Source: JBBDYH01 sp040901795 (lineage in GTDB: Bacteria; Planctomycetota; Planctomycetia; Pirellulales; JALHPA01). Taken from it: DNA of 64,000 nt. The notes under the pieces were generated by a model. The model was not told where the DNA came from and did not search any database. It saw only the letters and a list, made by a program, of their open reading frames with translations. Positions 8,779 to 16,987 of the stretch are shown one piece after another. The stretch spans positions 1 to 64,000 of the forward strand of contig JBBDYH010000037.1 of the NCBI GenBank assembly GCA_040901795.1. The letters run 5' to 3'. A program made the translations under genes and the position numbers. The number at the start of each line of letters is the position of its first letter. The stretch's first letter is position 1.

Positions 8779-9564
8779 TCAGCAAGCGGATCGACGCCGA
8801 CGGATCACAAAAGCCAAACCGGCGATTCCACAACCTACAAGTGCGATGGTCGAGGGCTCAGGAATTGCGACCACGGCGACGCCGTACATGTTTTGACCCG
8901 CATTGTCAGCCTGAAAAAGACTGAATGTGCCCGCCGGAACGTCCCTTCGATAGACCGAATACCACTGATTGATCGAGCCGAGGGCGGTTTCATCGAGCGG
9001 GACTTCATCCGGCACGGCTGGATTTGCAAAACGATTCAGGCCGTTGCTAGTTGCAAGCCACCCCTGGTCGAGAATCCACTGCATTTTCGTCGGCCCAAAC
9101 TGTGGCGGAGTGCTGTTCGGCGAATTAGGATTGCCCAAGCGATTGTCAATCAGCATGTACACCGTCGAGGGGTTGGCCACGGTTACATCCAGGCGATAGC
9201 TCGCATTATCGCGGTTGTCGTTGCCCGACATGATGTACTCGGCGCCGATGAGGTAAGCTGGAATCGTAAAGTTCGGTGGGACGGCGGCGGGATCCACCGA
9301 ATGGTTCGAATAGGCATGGCCACGGTCGACAAAGGTGGGAGCGAGGTGTCCGAACGGTGGCACCGTAAATGGCGTGCCGACTGCGCCCGTCGATGGCTCG
9401 TTGGCCACGGTCCGATTAAACGTCTGGCCTGACCATCTCGCCGTAATGGTATCAGTCGCCTCATTGTCGCCCCCGGTTTCCACTACGCCGGTGATGTTTT
9501 GTGCGACGACCGGCATGGCAGTCCAGAGTACCATTAGCGCCGTACATAGTCTGACATGTTTCAT
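8779..9564 (-). CDS. PEP-CTERM sorting domain protein
   Basis: 261 residues from ATG 9564 (MKHVRLCTALMVLWTAMPVVAQ, a clear signal peptide), with GGGAG upstream. The frame is open to 9630 but the 22 extra residues precede a normal signal peptide. The C-terminus carries the exosortase-type tripartite signal: IPEPSTIALVG, a hydrophobic segment (GCGIAGLAFVI) and an Arg cluster (RRRRSAC). Such tails direct extracytoplasmic sorting by EpsH/XrtA-type exosortases. The body is beta-rich with Asn/Thr and has no catalytic motif. It is probably a surface or matrix protein. Confidence 0.85.
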   Translation of the reverse strand: MKHVRLCTALMVLWTAMPVVAQNITGVVETGGDNEATDTITARWSGQTFNRTVANEPSTGAVGTPFTVPPFGHLAPTFVDRGHAYSNHSVDPAAVPPNFTIPAYLIGAEYIMSGNDNRDNASYRLDVTVANPSTVYMLIDNRLGNPNSPNSTPPQFGPTKMQWILDQGWLATSNGLNRFANPAVPDEVPLDETALGSINQWYSVYRRDVPAGTFSLFQADNAGQNMYGVAVVAIPEPSTIALVGCGIAGLAFVIRRRRSAC

Positions 9565-9940
9565 AAGTGCAGTCTCCCAGGTGATTCGGCGAGCGACCGT
9601 CTCAATTGCAGCGACATCTACAGAGTTCACCTATAAACCGAAGACTAGTTAGGAATTCATTGGAAAGCAACAATTCTGCCGCTTTTCCTGAAGATTCGCA
9701 TAAATTCAGCTCGGCTCTGGGAGTCCAGGCTCTGCCTTGCCCCTTCGAACCCTCGGCGCCATTGGGTCTTACCGACCGCGCGACATCCTTGCAGCAGAAG
9801 GACTTAGTTCGGTCCCGAGCGTCGGGCGAGCTATTTACCGCCGGAGAGTTGGCGGAAACAGACGAGAACTCCCCTGATACTGCGAATTGCACCCGGCGAA
9901 TGACCAAGTCAGCGCGCCGGCGATGCCCAGGGCGATGGGC
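9565..9940. other. Intergenic stretch, no gene recognised
   Basis: 376 bases between the divergent-side 5' end of the PEP-CTERM gene and the 3' end of the thioredoxin gene. Frames are open on both strands but their translations are Ser/Arg/Pro-rich and family-free. One segment (GGGAGTCCAGGCTCTGCCTT, about 9719) resembles the CAGGCTCTGCCT repeat seen elsewhere in the window. It probably contains the PEP-CTERM gene promoter, which I could not place. Confidence 0.5.
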
Positions 9941-11152
9941 CTATCGTACAATCCCTCGGCCGGGGTTCTCCGCCTGGTAGATCACTTCGGCATACTTCCG
10001 CATGTCTGTCTGGAACTTTGCTCGCGACTGTTCATTCGCGAACAAGTACACTCGGTCGCCGAAGAACAAGCCCAAGCGCCGCGTTCCGGGCACCTGTTGC
10101 CCGTCCTCGACCAGTAAAACCGGATCGTTGCCGGCCATCACGGGGCTATAGCGATCGGGCTCTCGAAGAAACTCTTGCTGCGCCTCTGGGCTGCTGAACA
10201 GGTAGGTGCGGCCGCGGTGAACGACGCCGAAGCGTGGATCGCCTTTTACCCAGAGGGCTTGCCGCTTGTCCTGTGGCTTTCCGAGCCGCACCGGACAAAA
10301 TCCGTCGAGGCCCAATGGCGGCGCGCTTTTGGCCGGCACCATGTCGAACTGCGCAAGCGACGGCGGCTGCTGATAGTGCGGCGTCAGCGGTTGCTGTGAG
10401 TCGATGCTGTTGTACGAGGCGGCCGAGACAGACGGCGGCTGCGAACCGGGCAGCGTCGAACCGCCATACGGCTGCGAGCTTGTCGGCTGATACGCCGAGC
10501 CGATTCCCCTCCCAGCAGCTCGGCTTGCAGCACCGGGGTTGCTCCAATCGTATTGTTCGATACGGCTGGTGGTACCGGCTGCTGCGTACTGAGAGGTCGG
10601 CGGCGCCACCTGCGCGGTAGCCGGCGCCGCTCTCTGCGGCTGCACATTCGTTACGGCGGGCGCGTTGCTGATGGCCTGACCCGCCGCGCCGCTTGCTGCG
10701 GGATTCACGTTGGCCAGTGCCGCTCCGGCGGGCGGATTGCCTGCGCGGACCACTTGTGCCAGTCGAGCGAGATACTGCCCCGCCACGGGGGGGCACTTAA
10801 GCTGTGCCACAAACGTTCCGTCGGGAGCCAAAATGACGTCGGCCGGCCAGCTCCTGACTCCATACAGCAACGCCGTCCCTGGTTCGTTCTCGACATTCAA
10901 TTTGACGAGCACAAACATGCGTTCCATTTCTCGTTTGACGTCGGGGCGCGCAAACACCTCCTGGTCGAGCCTGACGCACGGCGCGCAAACTGGCGACCAG
11001 AAATGCACCAGGATCGGCCGGTTGGTTTCCGCGGCCGTGCGTTTGGCGCTCTCCAGATCCGTCAGCCACTGGATGGCTACCTCGGCTTCCGCCGTTGCGG
11101 TCGAAATCAGCGAGAGAAGCAGAACAGCGATCGAAAGTTGTGCCACTCGCAT
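9941..11152 (-). CDS. Secreted thioredoxin-fold protein with C-terminal YHS-like domains
   Basis: 403 residues. Residues 1-22 form a signal peptide (LSIAVLLLSLISTATAEA). Residues 27-135 form a thioredoxin fold with the CXXC pair C56-A-P-C59 (HFWSPVCAPCVRLDQEVF). Residues 145-280 are a low-complexity Ala/Gln/Ser/Pro linker. Residues about 285-400 hold two YHS-like units: DGFCPVRLG with YLFSSPEAQQEFLREPDRY, then LGLFFGDRVYLFANEQSRAKF with MRKYAEVIY. YHS-like modules bind metals or act in metal/redox delivery, and thioredoxin folds handle disulfides or haem maturation. An envelope redox role is therefore inferred. Monocistronic. Confidence 0.75.
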   Translation of the reverse strand: MRVAQLSIAVLLLSLISTATAEAEVAIQWLTDLESAKRTAAETNRPILVHFWSPVCAPCVRLDQEVFARPDVKREMERMFVLVKLNVENEPGTALLYGVRSWPADVILAPDGTFVAQLKCPPVAGQYLARLAQVVRAGNPPAGAALANVNPAASGAAGQAISNAPAVTNVQPQRAAPATAQVAPPTSQYAAAGTTSRIEQYDWSNPGAASRAAGRGIGSAYQPTSSQPYGGSTLPGSQPPSVSAASYNSIDSQQPLTPHYQQPPSLAQFDMVPAKSAPPLGLDGFCPVRLGKPQDKRQALWVKGDPRFGVVHRGRTYLFSSPEAQQEFLREPDRYSPVMAGNDPVLLVEDGQQVPGTRRLGLFFGDRVYLFANEQSRAKFQTDMRKYAEVIYQAENPGRGIVR

Positions 11153-12084
11153 AAGCGCGCAACCCCTCTTGAAACAGGGAACTCAACGGGCGCGAGAATT
11201 CGCTCGCTTCGTTCATCGGCTGAAACGGTTGTGCGGGTTTTGCCAAAAGGGCGCAATGTCGAGAAATTAGCCGAATAAGCCGCCAAATCGGGAAAGTCCC
11301 CCTGAACTATCCGACGATGGCGACGTAGAAGGAGCGAGGATTGGATGACCCGCTCAGGCGTTAAAGCCGTTTGCCGCCGGCAGGACCCGAAGGGGGCCGC
11401 GAAATTCTGGAAAATCGTCGCAGATTCGCCATTTCGCGTTGAATGGTTCCCTTGACAACTGCCGAGAGCTAGGTAAGATACCTTGCAGTTATCGTTCTTG
11501 CCTTTCAGTTAGGCGCATTTGGCCGATGCGGAGTCTTCGGCCGAACCTCGGTGAACAGCCGGGAGAAAACCTTCGGAGTGCGTCGCCCAGATGGGCCCCG
11601 GCTCCAACGGTTTCGCCTCTCGACACGTTCATGGCTCGACGGGGGTTGGAGGTTGGAGCCTCGGTAATAGTGGTGGGTTTACCCCTTTGCCGCCTGCTGG
11701 GGCATCCTCGTAGACGCTCGAGGAGATAGAGACGCTTCTGGACCTGTTTTCTGCCCAGCCGGTTTGACCTGGCGCTTGGTTTGGTCAGCGTGCCGGTGTG
11801 TTGCTCAGATACATGCTGAGCGAGTGGGTGGGAATCCGATGACGGTGGAGTGGTTGTTAGCCCAGTAGGGTTTTTCCGCTCGTCCCGCTAGACGGTCCGA
11901 GGAGTGCTTTAAGCGCACTGTCTGTAGGCATTCATACGTTTTTTGGCACTCGGTGTGCCGCGTACTTTGCTCAGGGTCGCCCCTAATTTCCAGGTAATGG
12001 GCGGGGTGCCCGGTGTTTTAACGTTACCGCTCATTCTTCGCGCATTGCTTGCGCACATACGGACGAGCGGCTTCTAGGTGAGCT
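11153..12084. other. Long gene-free region and putative rho leader
   Basis: 932 bases with no credible gene. It contains a sigma70-like promoter (11452-11479) followed by about 600 transcribed bases before rho. Local hairpins can be drawn, for example AGTGC/GCACT around 11903-11918 with a T-run (TTTTTT) at about 11939-11944. I checked by eye for tmRNA, RNase P RNA, SRP RNA and cobalamin-riboswitch landmarks and found none. A structured attenuator leader for rho is an inference. Confidence 0.45.
11452..11479 (+). promoter_or_regulatory. Putative sigma70-type promoter upstream of rho
   Basis: TTGACA at 11452-11457, a 16-base spacer and TAAGAT at 11474-11479. The -35 hexamer is perfect and the -10 matches four of six positions. 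Transcription from here would give rho a leader of about 600 nt. Confidence 0.5.
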
Positions 12085-13410
12085 ATGGGAAAGAGAAAGA
12101 AAGGCCGCGGACCACGCGGCGGTCATGGCGGTCCCCGCGGTGGTGGACATCCAGGTGGCGGTGGCGGAGGCGACAACGGACGGCATCGCAGTCGCGGTCC
12201 GGTGCGCCGGTATCCAAGCAGCAACGAGCCTGTCGGCCGACTGCCCTATTCCGACGTAGAGCCGGTGGAGAATGGCGAGCCGCTGCCGTTGGAGCCCTGT
12301 AAGGGCGTGCTCGAAATGCACCCCAACGGCTACGGGTTTCTCCGCAATCCGGACAACAATTACCAACGCGAGCGGACCGATCCCTTCGTGCCCGGCACGA
12401 TGATCGAGAAGTTCCGCCTCCGCGAGGGGGTGATGATCTCCGGCATGATGCAGCCCGGCCGGCGGCAACAGGGGCCGCGGCTAAAAGAGATCTTCGATGT
12501 CGACGGCATGGTTCCGGATGCCTATCCGAATGTCAAGACATTTGATCAGTTGACACCGATCAACCCCGAGAGCTGGTTGCAGCTCGAAACCGGACAGCAG
12601 CCGCTGACCACGCGCGTGATGGACCTGCTCACTCCGTTGGGCAGGGGACAGCGCGCCTTGATTGTCGCGCCGCCGCGCACCGGCAAGACCATCCTCCTGC
12701 AGCACATCAGCCAGGCGATCGCGCAGAACTATCCTGAAGTGTACTTGATCATGCTGTTGGTCGACGAGCGGCCCGAAGAGGTCACCGACATGCGCCGTAC
12801 GGTGAAAGGCGAAGTGATCGCCAGCTCGCTGGATCGCGATGTCGAAAGCCACGTGCGGCTGTCGCAGCTCGTTGTCGAACGCTGCAAGCGGTTGGCCGAA
12901 ATGGGCAAGGACGTGTTCCTGCTCATGGACTCGATTACGCGCATGGCGCGAGCGTTCAACAAGTGGGTAGGCAACACCGGACGGACGATGTCGGGCGGCG
13001 TCGATATCAAGGCCCTCGACATTCCCAAGAAGCTGTTCGCCACGGCGCGGTTGTTCGAGGAGGGTGGCTCGCTGACCATCGTGGCGACCGCCCTGATCGA
13101 CACCGGCAGCCGCATGGACGAGCTGATCTTCCAGGAGTTCAAGGGTACGGGCAACATGGAGCTGGTGCTGGACCGCAAGCTCTCCGACCGCCGCGTGTTT
13201 CCATCGATCGACATCACGCAGTCCGGCACGCGGCGCGAAGAAAAGCTGCTCGATGCCGAGACTCTGCACGCCGTGACCATGCTCCGCCGCACGCTGACCA
13301 GCATGCACCACGTCGATGCCATGGAGCAGCTCACCAGCCGGCTGGCCAAGTTCAAATCGAACCGGGAGTTCATCAATCTGATCGCCGGCGCCCGCGCCGG
13401 CGTCGATTGA
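12085..13410 (+). CDS. rho: Transcription termination factor Rho
   Basis: 441 residues, ATG 12085 with AGGTGAG just upstream. Hexameric RNA-dependent ATPase/translocase that ends transcription. Residues 1-50 are a Gly/Arg/His-rich basic tail replacing the usual helical Rho-N domain. The cold-shock-like RNA-binding fold is at about 70-145 (KGVLEMHPNGYGFLR). The RecA-type motor has Walker A PPRTGKTILL (about 192-201), Walker B DVFLLMDSITR (about 274-284), the Q-loop (KALDIPKKLF) and the R-loop region GTGNMELVLDRKLSDRR. The motor looks complete. Disordered basic N-termini are known in Rho of high-GC bacteria, where they raise RNA affinity. The gene has a long leader and is followed by a short gap, an N-run and a palindrome. 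Confidence 0.96.
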   Translation: MGKRKKGRGPRGGHGGPRGGGHPGGGGGGDNGRHRSRGPVRRYPSSNEPVGRLPYSDVEPVENGEPLPLEPCKGVLEMHPNGYGFLRNPDNNYQRERTDPFVPGTMIEKFRLREGVMISGMMQPGRRQQGPRLKEIFDVDGMVPDAYPNVKTFDQLTPINPESWLQLETGQQPLTTRVMDLLTPLGRGQRALIVAPPRTGKTILLQHISQAIAQNYPEVYLIMLLVDERPEEVTDMRRTVKGEVIASSLDRDVESHVRLSQLVVERCKRLAEMGKDVFLLMDSITRMARAFNKWVGNTGRTMSGGVDIKALDIPKKLFATARLFEEGGSLTIVATALIDTGSRMDELIFQEFKGTGNMELVLDRKLSDRRVFPSIDITQSGTRREEKLLDAETLHAVTMLRRTLTSMHHVDAMEQLTSRLAKFKSNREFINLIAGARAGVD

Positions 13411-13434
13411 CCCACCGTAGTCATAACGCACCCC

Positions 13435-13444
13435 NNNNNNNNNN
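13435..13444. other. Assembly gap (10 N)
   Basis: Ten undetermined bases directly downstream of rho. Ten Ns is a conventional placeholder for a scaffold join, so the distance and even the adjacency of the two sides should be treated as provisional. A palindromic repeat borders it on the right, a likely cause of the assembly break. Confidence 0.95.
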
Positions 13445-13489
13445 GCGTGGGAACGCCGCTGTGCCGCTCCGCGGCGCGTGCTGTAGCCG

Positions 13490-13532
13490 CACACTCCGTG
13501 TGTCCCGGCGCGCCGGGAGCACACGGAGTGTG
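13490..13532. repeat. Long palindrome (CACACTCCGTGTG arms)
   Basis: CACACTCCGTGTG followed by TCCCGGCG pairs with CGCCGGGA and CACACGGAGTGTG, with one bulged base and almost no loop. Each arm is itself nearly palindromic. It sits between convergent rho and the zinc-ribbon membrane gene and may terminate both, but there is no T-tract. It probably belongs to a dispersed repeat family. Confidence 0.7.
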
Positions 13533-13549
13533 CCTACTACATCGCCGGT

Positions 13550-14263
13550 TCAATCCTCATTCACCGGCCACACCCGGTGCACCAAGACGAACACGGTCAC
13601 AAACGCCGCTGCTGTTCCCAAGAATGTCGCCAGAGGAACCGGTCCGTCCCACGGCAGGAAACGTGTCACGAGACCGGTGAGAAACGTCGTCACCAAAAAC
13701 ACCAGACCGGCTGCGGCAAGTCCCATCAGCGACAGCACCAACGAGGTGGCAAAGACCGACGCAATGTCATCTCGGCCAAGCTCGCGCCCATGGTCGCAGT
13801 AGTACGAGATGGCTGACAGCGTGCGAATGTAGGCGGGTACCAGAACCAAAAAGGCGATGATCCCGCCCGCCAGTGAAACACGACCGAGTCCCAGACAGGC
13901 CGCAACCAGCGTCGTCCCGATCAACAAGCTGCCTAAGCTGACTCGGCGCGCGACGGGCGCCGGCTCGTTTGGCGCCGCGACCTCATTCTCTGTCTGCGGA
14001 TACATCTCCAGCGACGACGTCGCAGCAGCAGTCCGCTCGAACGGCGGCGCGAGCGCAATATCGTCGGCGTCTTCGTCGAGATCGGATTCCGCCACGATTT
14101 GGGCATTGGAAGGGCGCTTTCCGATCCCCGATCGCAGTGGCGCGCGGAGCGGCTCGACGTATCCGGTCCGCAGACCGCACATTGGGCAGCGAGGTGTGGG
14201 CCTTTCGAACTTGTGACCGCATTGCCGACAGAGCGGCTTGAATGCGACACGTCGGAGAATCAT
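13550..14263 (-). CDS. Zinc-ribbon multi-pass membrane protein
   Basis: 237 residues from ATG 14263. The N-terminus carries two CXXC knuckles (CRQCGHKFERPTPRCPMCG, residues about 12-30), a zinc-ribbon typical of small membrane proteins of unknown role. After an Ala/Glu/Asp linker come about four membrane segments: LLIGTTLVAACLGLG, AGGIIAFLVLVPAYI, FATSLVLSLMGLAAAGLVFLV and FLGTAAAFVTVFVLVH. No enzyme motif is visible. It converges on rho across the N-run and palindrome. Confidence 0.75.
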   Translation of the reverse strand: MILRRVAFKPLCRQCGHKFERPTPRCPMCGLRTGYVEPLRAPLRSGIGKRPSNAQIVAESDLDEDADDIALAPPFERTAAATSSLEMYPQTENEVAAPNEPAPVARRVSLGSLLIGTTLVAACLGLGRVSLAGGIIAFLVLVPAYIRTLSAISYYCDHGRELGRDDIASVFATSLVLSLMGLAAAGLVFLVTTFLTGLVTRFLPWDGPVPLATFLGTAAAFVTVFVLVHRVWPVNED

Positions 14264-14488
14264 TTGTAAGTTTCCGCCGTGGGACCGGAAAATCTTGCGA
14301 GCGATACGTCTATCTTACGCCCCGCCACGCTTGCCCGCCAACAGGGGCCGCAGTCGAGTGGCGACTGGCCGCTGGAGTTCAAGCTTTAGCTTGTCCGTTG
14401 GAGTTCAAGCTTTAGCTTGTCCGGAGCACAAGCCTTCTCTTGCCGCCTTTGCAACGACACTGCTGGCGGCTAAAGTAAAAAATGATCC
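14264..14488. other. Intergenic region left of the island
   Basis: No gene is visible. It holds a tandem pair of the 21-bp GGAGTTCAAGCTTTAGCTTG repeat and an AGCACAAGCCTTCTCTTGCC segment. It probably contains the promoter of the zinc-ribbon gene at its left and the old tRNA promoter context (TAAAGTAAAAAATGATCC) at its right end. Confidence 0.5.
14373..14419 (+). repeat. Tandem pair of a 21-bp dispersed repeat (GGAGTTCAAGCTTTAGCTTG)
   Basis: Two identical units at 14373-14393 and 14399-14419, five bases apart. Two more exact copies occur in inverted orientation at 40953-40973 and 48894-48914. The unit contains the palindrome CAAGCTTTAGCTTG. Confidence 0.85.
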
Positions 14489-14525
14489 GGAGGGTAAGCG
14501 AATGGCTAGCGGCCACACTGGAAAT
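14489..14525 (+). repeat. 5' fragment of tRNA-Ser(GGA), attL-like
   Basis: 37 bases identical to the first 37 bases of the intact tRNA-Ser gene at 20826, from GGAGGGTAAGCG through the anticodon loop (TGGAAAT), then divergent. Similarity also extends upstream (TAAAGTAAAAAATGATCC here, TAAAGTATAAAAGACCC at the intact gene). This is the pattern left when an element inserts inside a tRNA gene near the anticodon loop and carries a replacement 5' half. Confidence 0.8.
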
Positions 14526-14676
14526 CGTGTCTGCGCGCTGGTCGCAAAGTCTTCCGAGTGACGTAGTTACCGACATAGCCCCGACTTGCGATTCGGCAGT
14601 CTTGGTCACTGCTGGTCACAAGCCGGGGCATTTGGTTGTTGGTCTTGCGCGCCGGCTGCGCGCCTACTCGATCTCA

Positions 14677-15489
14677 TCAATCAGTCCAGCCTCGTCGTTC
14701 ATATTCCTCGTCGTTCAGTCGATCGATCATTTCTGACGCGCGCCGCTTGTCGATGCCTTCCAGTTCGCTCGGCTTCGCTCCAAGCTCCAACAGGTAGAAA
14801 ATCTGCCGCTCGGTTGCGTTATGCCGGATTCGGGCGGCGACGGGCCGCCACTTCGCCTCCCAGGCGGCGTTGTCGGCTTCCCGTTGGCGTTGCTCTTCGG
14901 CTACGCGCGCATTCTCTTGCACTTGCCATTCCGCCTGTTGGGCGCTCTCAATTGCCGATATCGCTTCTCGGTAACTAGCTGTCGCCTCTTCGTCAAGAAA
15001 GGGATCGAAATTCCACAGCGTTCGCGCGCTCGGCTTGTTGTGAACGTGGCAGAGCGCTGAAGGGTCTTTGGTTATGTTCCAGCACAAGTGGCCACGCGGA
15101 ACATCGCATTCCGTCCAGGCGATGCAGCGGACACCGAATTTGAACCGCCCGTTCTTGTCTCGCGGTCCGGTAATCATTCGCCACGCAGTTAGGCAACGGT
15201 TGACCATCCCAAGCCGGCGACGGTTCACGTCGTCGTGTCGGCCAAACGTCAGCACCGCTGGACCAATCTGCGTTTTGACGTAAAAACGAAGGAACTGGCG
15301 TACCTCGTCGCGGGTTGCATCGACTGGTTCAGTCCATATGTCGGGCTGCATATCGCCATTCCGCACCTGACTGACTTTGATCGAGATTCCGCCATCGGTA
15401 CAGGCAAGGCGAACCGTGTAGCCGCACACAGGAAATTCACTAGGGAGAGTCGCGTAGAACGATTCGAGTGAGGGATTTCGGCTTGGCAT
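14677..15489 (-). CDS. Hypothetical protein, coiled coil plus C-terminal helical motif
   Basis: 270 residues from ATG 15489, with no clear ribosome site. Residues 1-150 are a mixed domain with several Cys (RCIAWTECDVPRGHLCW) that I do not recognise. Residues about 170-215 are Glu/Gln/Ala-rich and predicted coiled coil (QQAEWQVQENARVAEEQRQR). The C-terminus (ATERQIFYLLELG, then RRASEMIDRLND) matches the short helical ATxxQxxYLxxLG/ASxxIDxL pattern found at the end of diverse phage and island proteins and thought to mediate nucleic-acid or protein contacts. It is the first gene inside the island's left edge and faces outward. Role unknown. Confidence 0.6.
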   Translation of the reverse strand: MPSRNPSLESFYATLPSEFPVCGYTVRLACTDGGISIKVSQVRNGDMQPDIWTEPVDATRDEVRQFLRFYVKTQIGPAVLTFGRHDDVNRRRLGMVNRCLTAWRMITGPRDKNGRFKFGVRCIAWTECDVPRGHLCWNITKDPSALCHVHNKPSARTLWNFDPFLDEEATASYREAISAIESAQQAEWQVQENARVAEEQRQREADNAAWEAKWRPVAARIRHNATERQIFYLLELGAKPSELEGIDKRRASEMIDRLNDEEYERRGWTD

Positions 15490-15721
15490 TCGGCTGGCGT
15501 CAGGTTGAGCGCTGATTCAGACGTAACACCATGGTTCGGCAGGTTCCCAATATTACCTGCTCCCGTTAAAATGCACCAATTACCGGGGACACATCGACAA
15601 GCCAAACGGCTGTAGCGACCCCCGACGCGCCGTTGGGCTGTGGTAAGCCGATCCGATCGGCAAGCTTCTTTGCTTTAAGCAGTATCGCGCCGGCCCGGTG
15701 CAAACGACAAGACAGCTCACA

Positions 15722-16987
15722 ATGCCACTTGAGAAGCAAATAATTGCCGCTCGCCTTCAAGAGATCAATGAAGGACTGACCCGACAAACCGGCGGCATTG
15801 TCGAGGCCGAGTTCCGTAAGTCCAAGAAGCTCGGAGCGGCAGCACGTGTATGCAGCCTCATACGCGGCCAAGATGTAATCAACGACTATCGCGCACTGCT
15901 CGCCGCTGGCGGCGAGTTGGGCATCGGGGCGGATACGCTGGAAGCGGCCCTGAACGAGTTGCAGGAAATCGATTACGTGACGCTGCATCGGTCTGGCGGT
16001 GACATCGCCAAAATCGAGGAGCGCGTGCCATTGCTGAACGACCGCTACGAGGCCATTGGCCAGCGTTGGACAGACATCGGCCCAAGTGAGGTTGAGCGCG
16101 CGACCGTCAACATCGTTGACGACCTGATGATGACCCCCATGCGCGAGCGCGACCTCATTCGCAAGCATGGTCTTGATAACGAGGTTATCAATGTCCTGCG
16201 CGACGTTGGTAAAAGCGGCGACTTTTATCAGACATACCGAAGCCCCACGGATGCGGGAAGTATCGCCTTCTCGCCGCTCTACCACGACGAGAATCCAGAG
16301 AAATTCATTGCTCTCATCGACAAGTACCGTGGTGAAGATGTAATCGACCGCATTCGGACAATCCGCAGCTATCAGGGAAAGCCTGTTGATCTTGAAACCG
16401 ATCCGATTTTGCGCGAAGCGATCAAGACCGGTTGCCTCCCGACGCCAAGCGTTAATTCGACAGCCGGCCCAAAGCAATTTGTGTTTACGCCACTCCAGGG
16501 AGTTGGCCAACTTGAAAAATCGATTCTCGAAAAGGCGCGCGCAATTGTTGCATGTGTGCGTTATGGGCAACATTTTGCCGGCGTAACGCGCATTGTTGAC
16601 CCACTTCTCATTTTGACGCGGCTTCGGGATAGAAAAGTAATTGGCCCGCACTCAGAGATAAAGAACCAATATGTACTCCTACAAAAGCTCGGTATTGGCC
16701 GAGTTGTCAAAAGCCCTCACTATACCGACCGATATTTGTTCCGTTTGACTGATACTGATGAGAATCTTCGCGCCTTCGATCTTGCGATCCAGTACTTGAC
16801 CGTGACGGACGTTGTAAAGCACGACTCACGGGAAGCGGATGCACGACAATTGTTACTCCCAGGCATGTACGGCTCGCCAACTAAGACCCGCCTTGAAGTG
16901 CGCTCGGTGTCAACAACTGGACTGAGTGCGGGGAGTGTTGACCGTCTTAACCACTTGATTATCGGAGGGTCTAGTGGCCTTGTCTGA
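15722..16987 (+). CDS. Winged-helix-like protein, partner of the downstream nuclease
   Basis: 421 residues from ATG 15722 (MPLEKQIIAARLQEINEGLT). GTG 15698 is an alternative. I do not recognise the family. The protein is mainly helical. Residues about 60-100 (DTLEAALNELQEIDYVTLHR) have the spacing of a winged helix, and a second such segment lies near residues 300-350 (DPLLILTRLRDRKVIGPHSE). There are no membrane segments and no catalytic motif. Its last 14 bases overlap the nuclease gene start in another frame, so the pair is very probably co-translated. A DNA-recognition, effector-control or immunity role for the nuclease is inferred. Confidence 0.65.
   Translation: MPLEKQIIAARLQEINEGLTRQTGGIVEAEFRKSKKLGAAARVCSLIRGQDVINDYRALLAAGGELGIGADTLEAALNELQEIDYVTLHRSGGDIAKIEERVPLLNDRYEAIGQRWTDIGPSEVERATVNIVDDLMMTPMRERDLIRKHGLDNEVINVLRDVGKSGDFYQTYRSPTDAGSIAFSPLYHDENPEKFIALIDKYRGEDVIDRIRTIRSYQGKPVDLETDPILREAIKTGCLPTPSVNSTAGPKQFVFTPLQGVGQLEKSILEKARAIVACVRYGQHFAGVTRIVDPLLILTRLRDRKVIGPHSEIKNQYVLLQKLGIGRVVKSPHYTDRYLFRLTDTDENLRAFDLAIQYLTVTDVVKHDSREADARQLLLPGMYGSPTKTRLEVRSVSTTGLSAGSVDRLNHLIIGGSSGLV

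Noticed and set aside
9606..9980. 124-codon plus-strand frame between the PEP-CTERM and thioredoxin genes
   Set aside because: It runs into the 3' end of the thioredoxin gene antisense, its composition is not protein-like, and it has no ribosome site.
11439..11729. 96-codon frame in the rho leader
   Set aside because: Starts inside the putative promoter, is Arg/Pro-rich and shows no recognisable domain.
11452..12084. RNase P RNA, tmRNA or cobalamin riboswitch in the rho leader
   Set aside because: A GGGTGGGAATCC-like segment recalls a cobalamin element, but the other conserved boxes are missing. No GAGGAAAGTCC (RNase P) or tmRNA end motif was found.
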